Shown here: one piece after another, positions 53,993 through 61,956 of the stretch
Position numbering within the stretch: the stretch's first letter is position 1
Layout of the letters: each line of letters opens with the position of its first letter
Assembly: GCA_017859745.1 (NCBI GenBank)
Contig: JAFMML010000006.1
Coordinates: 1-64,000 of the forward strand
Length of the DNA: 64,000 nt
Reading direction: 5' to 3'
Origin: Planctomycetota bacterium
Lineage (GTDB): Bacteria > Planctomycetota > Phycisphaerae > Phycisphaerales > SM1A02
Program-made: the position numbers and the translations under genes
Notes under the pieces: generated by a model
The model's database searches: none
Told to the model about the DNA's origin: nothing
The model's input: only the letters and a program-made list of their open reading frames with translations

Positions 53993-54898
53993 TCAGGCCT
54001 GCGGTGCAGAGATCAGTCGGACCCGCGCGACGACCTCGTTGGTGCACGCCTCCCGCACCTCGTCGAGGAAGGTCTCGTCCTCGCGACGCACGAAGACCTG
54101 AAGCAGATGGATGAGCAGGGCCGCCACCAGGCCCTCGCCGGTGGTGACGAACGCGGTGTCGAGTCCACCGATGACGTCGGTGAGTCCTGCGGTGATCTCC
54201 TCCAGCGGCATGCCGGGTTCCGACAGCACCGTGCCGAACCGTCCGATCGCCGCGGTGAGTCCGACGATCGTTCCGATGAATCCGAGGACCGGAATCGCCC
54301 AGACGAATCCCCGCACCAGGGTGTAGCCGCCATCGACGACGATCTCGTCCTGTTCGGCGCGGCTCGAGAGCATCTCGTCGATGTCGCCCACGCGTCCGAC
54401 GTTGCGAACGCTCTTGAGCGCTCGAAGCACCCGTTGCAGATACATGAACCGCTCCGGTTCGTCGACGCTGGTCTCGATCGCCTCGATGACCCGCTCGGCG
54501 GTTGCGCTCGACAGGGTGAAGGCCGCGTCCGTCGGCAGGAACCGAAGACGCAGCGCCCGACGTTGCGCGGAGATCTTCAGACGCTTCAGCAGGAGCATCG
54601 ACGTCGCCCATGCGGCGAGGAACGCCATGGGGATGGGAATGCCGGAGAAGCCGGTCAGATAGGTCCACGCGACGTCGAATCCCGGACGCTCTCGCAGTGG
54701 AGCGAGTCCGCCGTAGACCACCGCCAGCATCAGCAGCGCAAGCAGCAGGCTCGACGCGGCGCTGGGATTGGTGAAGCGTCCCGTCGGCAGCCCGAGGCGC
54801 CGTTCGGGATCGGCACGTCCGAAGGCGAGGACCGGAGCCGCGGCGGCACTTCGGGTCCGTCGGGACTCTCGCGTCATGGGTGTCGCGTCATCGGCCAT
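53993..54898 (-). CDS. MotA/TolQ/ExbB-type proton channel protein
   Basis: A 301-residue inner-membrane protein with four helices: about 44-68, 90-110, and the diagnostic pair GFVWAIPVLGFIGTIVGLT (about 195-215) and GLDTAFVTTGEGLVAALLIHL (about 245-268). These last two match the MotA/TolQ/ExbB proton-channel domain, including the conserved Pro and Thr residues. It should pair with the two ExbD-like proteins just downstream to use the proton gradient for mechanical work. A gap of 30 bases separates it from the 997-residue protein gene upstream. Confidence 0.9.
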   Translation of the reverse strand: MADDATPMTRESRRTRSAAAAPVLAFGRADPERRLGLPTGRFTNPSAASSLLLALLMLAVVYGGLAPLRERPGFDVAWTYLTGFSGIPIPMAFLAAWATSMLLLKRLKISAQRRALRLRFLPTDAAFTLSSATAERVIEAIETSVDEPERFMYLQRVLRALKSVRNVGRVGDIDEMLSSRAEQDEIVVDGGYTLVRGFVWAIPVLGFIGTIVGLTAAIGRFGTVLSEPGMPLEEITAGLTDVIGGLDTAFVTTGEGLVAALLIHLLQVFVRREDETFLDEVREACTNEVVARVRLISAPQA

Positions 54899-54928
54899 GG
54901 GGCGTTCCGTGGAGGGTCGGGGGCGGAC

Positions 54929-57922
54929 TCATCGGACGAAGACCAGATGCGGGGCGGGTGGCGGCTCCGGACCGAGGAAGACCGCGACGCCGTCGTCGAT
55001 CTCGACGGGCACGAACGCCGCGCCGCCGCCGCGGCCTTCGACGACGACCGAGCCCTCGATCCGACCTCGAGCTCCGACCGCTCCCCCGGCGCCGAGGCCG
55101 ACGAATCTCCACGCGTCGGCCGACGCGTCCGGTTCGACGACTCCGGCGACCGACCGGGCTTGAAGCGCGTCTCGGAGATTCGTCCATGCGGCGAGCGATC
55201 GGTCCTGCGACGCGGCGGCGTCGGGCATCGAAGACAGCGCCAGACGTGCAAGACGTCGCGGCGCCGCCAGCGCTTCACGACCCCGAGGCGAGTCCGCGGC
55301 CCAGTCGGCGGGCGTGGTCGGCGGCGTCCGACGATCGAGTTCGTCGAGCCAGAGCTTCGATGGGCGCTGCGACGCGTCGACACCCGTGATGGGGAGGCGA
55401 GCGAGCACGCGATGGATCGCCTCGAGAAACGCCAACTGCAGCATCGGGTCCGCCTCCTCCGCGGCTGCGGCCGCCGCGGCGAGACCGAGCAGCTCGCCAC
55501 GGACTCGGCTTCCCGGAGCGTTCTCGATCCGGGGCAGCCACGAGTCCAGCAGGGTCGCCGGCATCGTGCGTTCGACGCCGCCGGCGGCCGGCGACGAGAC
55601 GTCGGTGCGAGGCAGCAGGCGGCCCGCGGGCACCACGAGATCCCCGGACTGGGACAACGCGTTGTCGAACAAGCGTTCGCCACCCGCCTTGCGGTACACG
55701 AAGCCGCCGTTGGCCAGCGGCACCCGAAGCAGCTCGTCGAAACCGGTGGCGCGAAGTTCCGCCGCGACGATTCCGGCGGGGTCGTCCGGTCCGCCGGGAT
55801 CGGTCCGAAGGGCGGCGATCGAATCGGCGAGGGTCGCGAGCTCCTCGGCGGCCGACGCGTAGGGCGATCGTGGATGAAGCGAGAGGTGCTCGGCGAGGAT
55901 CGCCCGAAGGGTGCGAGCCGCGGGGACGTCGGCGGGATGCCATGGGTCGTCGAGCGGTGTCGTGGCGAGGATCGACCGGCTGGCGGTCCGTCGCCAGTGG
56001 GCGACCGCTTCGGCGAGTTCCGCCGCGGCGAGGCCGTCCTCGAAGTCGATCAATCGCCCCCGGGCAGCGAGCACGTCGCCATGCTCGTCGACGAAGGTTC
56101 GATAGCGCTCCAGGAAGATCCGCTCGTCCGGCGAGCGGGGCAGTTCGCGAAGTCGGCGATCGAACGACTCCAGCGATTCGCCGCGACGTGTCGCGGCGGC
56201 GAGGCGCCGCTCGAGACGCTCTCGAAGGGATCGGGCGGCCTCGAGCTCGGTCGGTCCGGCGGCGGGATCGATCGAGATCGACGCGGCGTCCGCGGCGAGC
56301 GCCGCCAGCGCCGCGCGCTCGGCGACGATCTCGTCGGGGCCGCTCTCGGGTCCGGTGGTCGCAAGTGCGGCGAACGCCGACTCGATCTCGAGAAGGTTCC
56401 CTCGGAGTTGCGCCGCGGCGCGCCTGGAGATCGCGTCGATGCGGGCCGAGATCTCGGATCGAGGTCCGGCGAGGCGTGGTTCGTCGGCGTCGCCTGCCGC
56501 GTCCGCGATCGCCTGCAGGCGCCCGAGTTCGGCGAGTCGCGTCTCGCGTTCGGGATCGTCGGCGCGATCGGACTCGAGACCGCTCGCGATCTCGATCAGC
56601 GCCGAGTCGAGGCGTCGGGATCGCTCCTTCGAATCGGCGATGGCGTTGCGCGCATTCGCCTCGATCTCGAGGAATCGCAAGCGGACGTCTCCGCTCCAGA
56701 AGGCCTCGGATCCGCCCTCGAGAGCGAGCTCCGCCAGCAGCGCCTCGGCACGTTCGTACTCGGCGCGATCGACGCGCCTCGCGACCTCCTCGATCGACTC
56801 CATCGATCGTCGATCGCGATCGATGCGCCAGGCGACGTAGGCGGCGCCGGAGATCGTCGCCAGCACCAGCGCGCCGGTCACGGCGAATCGTCGTCGACGA
56901 CGGGTGCGTCCGGCCGCGTCTGCGCGAAGTTCGAGGGACTCGAGTCGAGTGGAGAGCCGGACCGGCAACGCGCCACCGACCTCGTCGAGGCGTCGGCGGC
57001 ATGCTCGGAGCTCCTCGAGCGTCGAGCCGGCGTCGAGCAGGCGTTCGAGTTCCGCGATCGTCTCCGCCGCCCGGCGATCGGAGGCTTCGGCCTCGCGATG
57101 GGTGGCGAGCCATCGGAACGCGCTCTCGGCGGCTTCGACGGTCGAGGCTCCGACGGCGCCGCCGCCGGTGCCGTCGGGCGAGGTCAGGCTCCGCCACTCC
57201 GGCTCGATCGCAGCGACCTCGGAGGCATCCATGGCTGCAAAGGCGCGATGGAGCCTCGACGCCAGATCCTCGGCGAGCCCCGCGATGCGCCGCCGCCTCA
57301 GGACTTCGCGGGTGTCCCGAAGCGTTGCGACGACTCGATCGGGAAGATCGCGGCCCCAGTTCCTTCTCGCGATGCGGCGGTGAAGCGCATCAAGCGCCTC
57401 GGCATCCTCGCGCGCGGCGGCCTGCTGGACGTCGCGTTCGAGTTCCGAGACGGCCAGACGCTCGAGCGCCTCGGCATCCGCGGACCAGCCGGGATGGACG
57501 CGATGACGTCGACGAATCGCGTCGATCGCATCGAGGCGATCGTCGGCGGAGGCTCGGGAGAGGTTCGACCGACGATGGGTCGCCAGCAGATCCTCGATCG
57601 AGGCCACGTCGGCGTAGGCCACGTCGAGTCGATCCAGGCGACGTCGATCCAGAGCGCCGGGAAGACCGGTCGCGTCGAGCGTGATGCGAGCGATGGCGTC
57701 GTCGACGGCACGACCTCGCCGCACGAGGTTGCCGGCGTCCTCGGAGTAGGCCACCGCTTCCACGAAGAATCCGTCGTCGATCCAGCGCACCGCCTCGCGC
57801 AACGCGTCGTCGATTCGGGCGTGCTCCGCGGCCAGACGTTCCCCGAGCGCCGCGAGGCGGCTCGGATCTCCGCCCGCCGCTCGGATCTCCTCGACGAGTT
57901 CGAGATCGAACGGAGCACTCAT
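54929..57922 (-). CDS. Large helical membrane protein of the GAP1/ExbBD operon
   Basis: A 997-residue protein with a single membrane helix in the middle (FAVTGALVLATISGAAYVAW, about residues 358-378), flanked on both sides by long charged helical arrays (ALREAVRWIDDGFFVEAV; AELALEGGSEAFWS). No enzymatic motif and no named domain recognised. The C-terminal 130 residues contain short beta-like strands (EGSVVVEGRGGGAAFVPVEI). The ATG overlaps the stop of the GAP1-like gene (ATGA), which fixes the start. It is probably a transmembrane scaffold linking the cytoplasmic GAP1-like protein and the periplasm. Confidence 0.78.
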   Translation of the reverse strand: MSAPFDLELVEEIRAAGGDPSRLAALGERLAAEHARIDDALREAVRWIDDGFFVEAVAYSEDAGNLVRRGRAVDDAIARITLDATGLPGALDRRRLDRLDVAYADVASIEDLLATHRRSNLSRASADDRLDAIDAIRRRHRVHPGWSADAEALERLAVSELERDVQQAAAREDAEALDALHRRIARRNWGRDLPDRVVATLRDTREVLRRRRIAGLAEDLASRLHRAFAAMDASEVAAIEPEWRSLTSPDGTGGGAVGASTVEAAESAFRWLATHREAEASDRRAAETIAELERLLDAGSTLEELRACRRRLDEVGGALPVRLSTRLESLELRADAAGRTRRRRRFAVTGALVLATISGAAYVAWRIDRDRRSMESIEEVARRVDRAEYERAEALLAELALEGGSEAFWSGDVRLRFLEIEANARNAIADSKERSRRLDSALIEIASGLESDRADDPERETRLAELGRLQAIADAAGDADEPRLAGPRSEISARIDAISRRAAAQLRGNLLEIESAFAALATTGPESGPDEIVAERAALAALAADAASISIDPAAGPTELEAARSLRERLERRLAAATRRGESLESFDRRLRELPRSPDERIFLERYRTFVDEHGDVLAARGRLIDFEDGLAAAELAEAVAHWRRTASRSILATTPLDDPWHPADVPAARTLRAILAEHLSLHPRSPYASAAEELATLADSIAALRTDPGGPDDPAGIVAAELRATGFDELLRVPLANGGFVYRKAGGERLFDNALSQSGDLVVPAGRLLPRTDVSSPAAGGVERTMPATLLDSWLPRIENAPGSRVRGELLGLAAAAAAAEEADPMLQLAFLEAIHRVLARLPITGVDASQRPSKLWLDELDRRTPPTTPADWAADSPRGREALAAPRRLARLALSSMPDAAASQDRSLAAWTNLRDALQARSVAGVVEPDASADAWRFVGLGAGGAVGARGRIEGSVVVEGRGGGAAFVPVEIDDGVAVFLGPEPPPAPHLVFVR

Positions 57923-58929
57923 GGCGTCGCCCCCGTCGGATCCTCGAAGGCCAGCGAGAACGCGAACAAGGCCAGGGCCAGCACGATCGCCGCCGCGGCC
58001 AGAACCACCATCCACCGCCCGCGATCGGACACCTCAGGCTCGAGTCGGACCTCGATCGGCTCGGTCCAGATCCCGCTCGGCTGGACCTTTTCGATCTCGA
58101 TCGATCCGAGCGGGACCTCGCGCCGGGCGCGCGTGATCGAGATCGTCGCACCGCCCGCGCGGGCCGCGTCGCTCTCGGCGCCTTCGGGGGTCGTCGGGGA
58201 TGTCCGACCTCGGCGCAGATCGAGCAGCGCCACGCCGCCGGGCATCGGCTTCTCCGCGAGAGCCAGCGATCGTTCGTCGAGCAGCACGAGGCGAAGACCT
58301 TCGTCGCAGCGCCGCAGGCGATCGGCGAAGGTGAGACGCGCACGCTCCTCCGGGGGAAGCAGCCTCAACAGATCCGCCGCGAGGGTGGCGGTGTCGGCGG
58401 TCCCTTCGAGGAGTACGACGAGCGGCTCGCCGCCGAGCTCGCGGATCCTCAGGATCGCCTCGCCGGCCCACCCGGAGTCGCCGGTCGCCCGATGCCAGTT
58501 CGAGGCCGCGGTCGTGGGACGCTCGTCGGCCGCCGGCAGGGTCGGTGGCGCGTCGCGGACTTCGGGTGCACCGTCGTACTCGCGCTGCGGCCGCCACGAC
58601 GAGACGGTCTCGCCGAGGTCGATCCGTTCGAGATCGAGTTCGTCCAGTACGAGATGGTGCGAGATGCGACGAGTCGTTCCGGGTGCGGTCGGGTCGGTCG
58701 ACGCCAGGGGTCTGGTCGCGGTGAGGATCGTCCAGACGCCGTCGGCCCGCTCGAAGCGGCGCATCGCGATGGTGCCTCGATCGTCCTCGGGAAGACGGTG
58801 ACCCGAGCAGGCCACGGCGAGGCGTTCGATCGGCCGGGGCAGGCCCGCGGTTCGAACCACCGACACGAATCCGGGACCGTCTCCATCGAGTCCGCGAGCC
58901 GACCAGGCGTGGATCAACTCGAAGCTCAC
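57919..58929 (-). CDS. GAP1-like protein with C-terminal membrane helix
   Basis: A 336-residue protein that starts FELIHAWSARGLDGDGPGF and continues VVRTAGLPRPIERLAVACSG and ISHHLVLDELDL. These segments fit the N-terminal domain pattern of GTPase-associated protein 1 (an initial Y/H-T/A-S-x-R-GL, then a FCTVA-like strand and FAHHLVL). A second alpha/beta region follows (residues ~165-270), then a membrane helix near 306-328 (VVLAAAAIVLALALFAFSLAF). The GTG start overlaps the zinc-ribbon stop (GTGA). It is a second GAP1-like protein, beside the one in the convergent operon. Family name is from memory. Confidence 0.75.
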   Translation of the reverse strand: MSFELIHAWSARGLDGDGPGFVSVVRTAGLPRPIERLAVACSGHRLPEDDRGTIAMRRFERADGVWTILTATRPLASTDPTAPGTTRRISHHLVLDELDLERIDLGETVSSWRPQREYDGAPEVRDAPPTLPAADERPTTAASNWHRATGDSGWAGEAILRIRELGGEPLVVLLEGTADTATLAADLLRLLPPEERARLTFADRLRRCDEGLRLVLLDERSLALAEKPMPGGVALLDLRRGRTSPTTPEGAESDAARAGGATISITRARREVPLGSIEIEKVQPSGIWTEPIEVRLEPEVSDRGRWMVVLAAAAIVLALALFAFSLAFEDPTGATP

Positions 58930-59198
58930 GAGGTCGTCATCCCGTCGAGTGCGGCGATCTCGAGTCGACAGGCGCGGCATGCCAGGCGACGGCAGGCGAC
59001 ACCGCTGGGATCGATGGGTCGGCCCGAGACGTCGAAGCGAGATGGCTGGAAGCGAAGCGACTCGCCGGCGCCGAGGATCGGATCGGGAGGAAGGCGGGAA
59101 CCCTCGGCGATCGCGAGGACCTTCGCTCGATCGACCACGGCGCCGCAGTGCGGGCAGCGGTCGGGGATCCCGGGTTCGGCGTTGGAGGAGTCGGTCAT
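58926..59198 (-). CDS. Small zinc-ribbon protein
   Basis: A 90-residue protein with two Cys pairs, CPHC near residue 15 and CRAC near 77, spaced to form a zinc ribbon around a basic middle region. It is the first gene of the minus operon. The ATG is chosen because the frame upstream has no start near and codes Arg-rich nonsense. Its stop overlaps the GAP1-like GTG. It could be an adaptor or nucleic-acid sensor; no function is recognised. Confidence 0.7.
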   Translation of the reverse strand: MTDSSNAEPGIPDRCPHCGAVVDRAKVLAIAEGSRLPPDPILGAGESLRFQPSRFDVSGRPIDPSGVACRRLACRACRLEIAALDGMTTS

Positions 59199-59231
59199 CG
59201 GCGTGGCATCGAAGCACCCTTGGCAGAGGCG

Positions 59232-59237
59232 AGGGTA
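59232..59237 (-). promoter_or_regulatory. Candidate -10 element of the GAP1/ExbBD operon
   Basis: TACCCT on the minus strand, about 34 bases ahead of the zinc-ribbon ATG, in the 116-base gap after the acylase gene. Same hexamer as in front of three other genes in the window. No clear -35. Confidence 0.35.
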
Positions 59238-59314
59238 GCGGTTGGCGTGCGAAGAGGCGGGACCGTTGGCCCGGCGGCGCGTCCCTGCGGCGCCGGTGCG
59301 GGGCGAGGGTCGCC

Positions 59315-61849
59315 TCACTCCGGCACGAGGCGCAGGGGAACCGCGGGATCGTTCGCGTCGAGGGCCGGGAGCAGCGGCTCGGGATCGCCGAACCGCCACG
59401 CCTCGTGACGGTCGCGGTAGTGCATCGTTCCCGGCACGCCGGACTGGCCGCCCGGGGTCTGGAGAATCGCCGTCGCCTCGCGGCCGGGGCCGACGACGAG
59501 ACGGGCGCTGGCACCGAAGCCTCGAGCCGCCACACGGACCGCGTCGGGATGTCCGGCCTGCGGATGGGCGGGCACGTCGTACCCGCGGGAGAGGAAGGGC
59601 ATCGCTCTCGACATCGGATGCTGCATCGACAGTTCGTTCCGCTCGCCCCAGGTCGGGCAGGCGCCGGGGCCTTCGACGAGTCGAAGGGAATCGAGGGTCG
59701 CCACCCGCACGAGCGTCGCGAGGATGAATCGGTCCCACGACCGGAACGGGGGCGGCAGAAGGTGGAAGGGCCGCGCCTCCAGCAGGCGCAGCCATGGTTC
59801 GTCGGATGCCACCCGAAAGCGCTCGTCGGGACGCTCGCCGCATCGCCCCGCGGCCTCGTCGAGGATCGCCGAGAGCAGCGCCTGCGCGAACGCGTTGCGG
59901 ACCTCGTTCAGCACCACCGGTCCCCGTTCGTCCTCGTCGGCTCGCCCGTTCCAGAACTCGCAGATCTCCCGCAGGCTCGCAAGAGGCCCCTCGACGTCGG
60001 GCGGAAGGTGATCGAGGACGAGATCACGCCACGGTTCAAGCGCCGGCACACCGGTGTCGAGCTGCATCGCAAGCAGCGTCGACTCGTCGATCGGTCCCTG
60101 CCCATCGGTCTCGTAGGCGAGCAGCTCTCGAATGCGATGGGCCCGCGTCGGTTCGGCCCAGTGGCGGCCGAGGCGATCGGCGTCGGCAAGGGGCATCGGC
60201 CGGGCGTTTGCGGTGAACAGCACGCCCGAGGGCGGGTCCACGACGCGGGGTCGCATGGACTCGTCGAGACGCGTTGGAAATGCGCCGCCTCCTGCGGCGA
60301 GCGATCGCGCGGTGCGTCCGTCGGCGCCGCCGCGATCGGGCAGCAGGCCGGTGACGGTCCAGCCGATGCGACCGTTTGCATCCGCGACGAGGGCGTTCTG
60401 CGGTGGACCGTGCCAGCGGGCGAGGATCGAAAGCGCCTCGTCGAGGTCGGTCGCCTCGTCGAGTTCGAGCAGCGCGAGGTTCGTGGCGTCGGGATCGTCG
60501 ATGGTCGCCACCTTGACCAGCGGCGCACCGAGATGGCTCGTCGCCGAGACCGGTCCCCATCGGGTCGTGCGCACCACGAGTTCGCGCGGCTCGCCGCCGC
60601 GGACCTCGATCGACTCGACCCGTTCGCCGAAGACCTCGAGGCCTTCGGGGGTTCGATAGCGATCGGCGTTGCCGGGATCGACCTCGATCTCGATCCAGTC
60701 CTCGAAGTCGCCGGTCAGGTTGGTGAAGCCCCATGCGACGCGGCCGTTGGTGCCGATGATCACGCCGGGCATGCCGGGCAGCGACAGTCCCGCGACCTGC
60801 GCGTCCGGCCAACGCAACGCGATTCGATACCAGAGCGTCGGCATCGAGAGGCCCAGGTGCGGATCGTTGGCGAGGATCGCGCGTCCGTCGGCGGTGTGGA
60901 CGCCCGCCACTGCGAAGGCGTTGCTTCCGGGTGTCGGCGCCGACTTCGTGAAGGTCGCGTCGAGCGCGAAGGACCCGTGGAGTTCCGCCGCGTCGGCGCC
61001 GCGCCCGGGTCCACGCGGCCTGCGCCGCGGACCACGCTCCCGCGGGCCGTTCAGTTCGAACACGGCAGGTCCCGGAATCGGCGCGGCGCGATCCCGTTCG
61101 GCACCTTCCTCGACCAGCAGCGCATCGAATCGGGAGACCGGGCACAGCAGGAACTCGAACATCTCCTCGCCAAGACACTCCCGCCAGGCGCTCCAACCGA
61201 GTTCGCGTCCGCGGTTGGAGGCCAGCATCTCGTGCATCGAGAGCGCCGTCAGCACGCTGTCCTCGGGCCGCCACGGCGAGGGTGGCCATCCTGCGAGGGC
61301 GTACTCGGGCGGCATGTCGATCGACGCGATCGCGGCGTTGACGCCGTCGCTGTAGCGGCGAAGCAGTCGGCGATCCTCCTCCGGCAGGCGGTCGAGGATT
61401 CGACGCGCCAGATCCCGACGCGCGTGCACCCGCGCGGAGAGATCGCGATCGACGACGAATGGCCCGAGCAACGCCGCAAGTTCGCCGGCGGCGTTTCGGC
61501 GCATGAGGTCCATCTGGAAGAGCCGGTCGCGACCGTGGACGAAGCCCTCGGCGGCGAACGCGTCGAGACGGCTGCGGGCCGCGATCTCGGGCACGCCGAG
61601 CGGATCGATCCTCACCTCGACCGGCGCGCCGAGCGAGGCGAGGGCGATCGGCTCGTTGGCGAGGGCGGTCTCCGGCCCGGCCACCGCGGCGACGGTGCCC
61701 GACAAGGCGAGGACGCCCGCAGCGAGGCGTCGTCCGGCGCCACGTCCCCGATCTCGTGCCGGTGCGGCGAGCGGATCGGGCCGAGCGATGGAGGCTGGTT
61801 CGCCGAGCGCGCCGATCGGCGATCGGCGGCGGGATTCGATCGCATTCAT
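59315..61849 (-). CDS. Penicillin-acylase-family N-terminal-nucleophile hydrolase
   Basis: An 844-residue precursor. A signal-like segment lies at about 38-62. The alpha part runs to residue 308, where the self-cleavage site GSNAFAVAG leaves Ser309 as the new N-terminal nucleophile of the beta chain. The beta chain has ILANDPHLGLSMP, MPGVIIGTNGRVAWGFTN and FTNLTGDFEDWIEIE, all family landmarks. Such enzymes hydrolyse amide bonds of beta-lactams, acyl-homoserine lactones or related acylated compounds; the substrate here is not determined. The ATG follows TACGCT by six bases, another leaderless-type start. It is divergent from the FG-GAP gene. Confidence 0.92.
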   Translation of the reverse strand: MNAIESRRRSPIGALGEPASIARPDPLAAPARDRGRGAGRRLAAGVLALSGTVAAVAGPETALANEPIALASLGAPVEVRIDPLGVPEIAARSRLDAFAAEGFVHGRDRLFQMDLMRRNAAGELAALLGPFVVDRDLSARVHARRDLARRILDRLPEEDRRLLRRYSDGVNAAIASIDMPPEYALAGWPPSPWRPEDSVLTALSMHEMLASNRGRELGWSAWRECLGEEMFEFLLCPVSRFDALLVEEGAERDRAAPIPGPAVFELNGPRERGPRRRPRGPGRGADAAELHGSFALDATFTKSAPTPGSNAFAVAGVHTADGRAILANDPHLGLSMPTLWYRIALRWPDAQVAGLSLPGMPGVIIGTNGRVAWGFTNLTGDFEDWIEIEVDPGNADRYRTPEGLEVFGERVESIEVRGGEPRELVVRTTRWGPVSATSHLGAPLVKVATIDDPDATNLALLELDEATDLDEALSILARWHGPPQNALVADANGRIGWTVTGLLPDRGGADGRTARSLAAGGGAFPTRLDESMRPRVVDPPSGVLFTANARPMPLADADRLGRHWAEPTRAHRIRELLAYETDGQGPIDESTLLAMQLDTGVPALEPWRDLVLDHLPPDVEGPLASLREICEFWNGRADEDERGPVVLNEVRNAFAQALLSAILDEAAGRCGERPDERFRVASDEPWLRLLEARPFHLLPPPFRSWDRFILATLVRVATLDSLRLVEGPGACPTWGERNELSMQHPMSRAMPFLSRGYDVPAHPQAGHPDAVRVAARGFGASARLVVGPGREATAILQTPGGQSGVPGTMHYRDRHEAWRFGDPEPLLPALDANDPAVPLRLVPE

Positions 61850-61855
61850 GCCCGA

Positions 61856-61861
61856 AGCGTA
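61856..61861 (-). promoter_or_regulatory. Candidate leaderless -10 element for the acylase gene
   Basis: TACGCT on the minus strand ends six bases before the ATG at 61849; no Shine-Dalgarno sequence between. Confidence 0.4.
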
Positions 61862-61956
61862 CGAGGAACGCGTCGGTCGATTCGGCCCACGAACCTTTTG
61901 CGGATTCCCCGCGTATCCCATGTCCACGGCAACACGTTCTGGACCACACTTTCCGC

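Noticed and set aside
46039-59198. Zorya defence system
   Set aside because: The ExbB/ExbD-like genes recall ZorAB, but ZorB-type OmpA domains, a SNF2 helicase (ZorD) and ZorC or ZorE are all absent. The partners here are GTPase, GAP1-like and vWA proteins.
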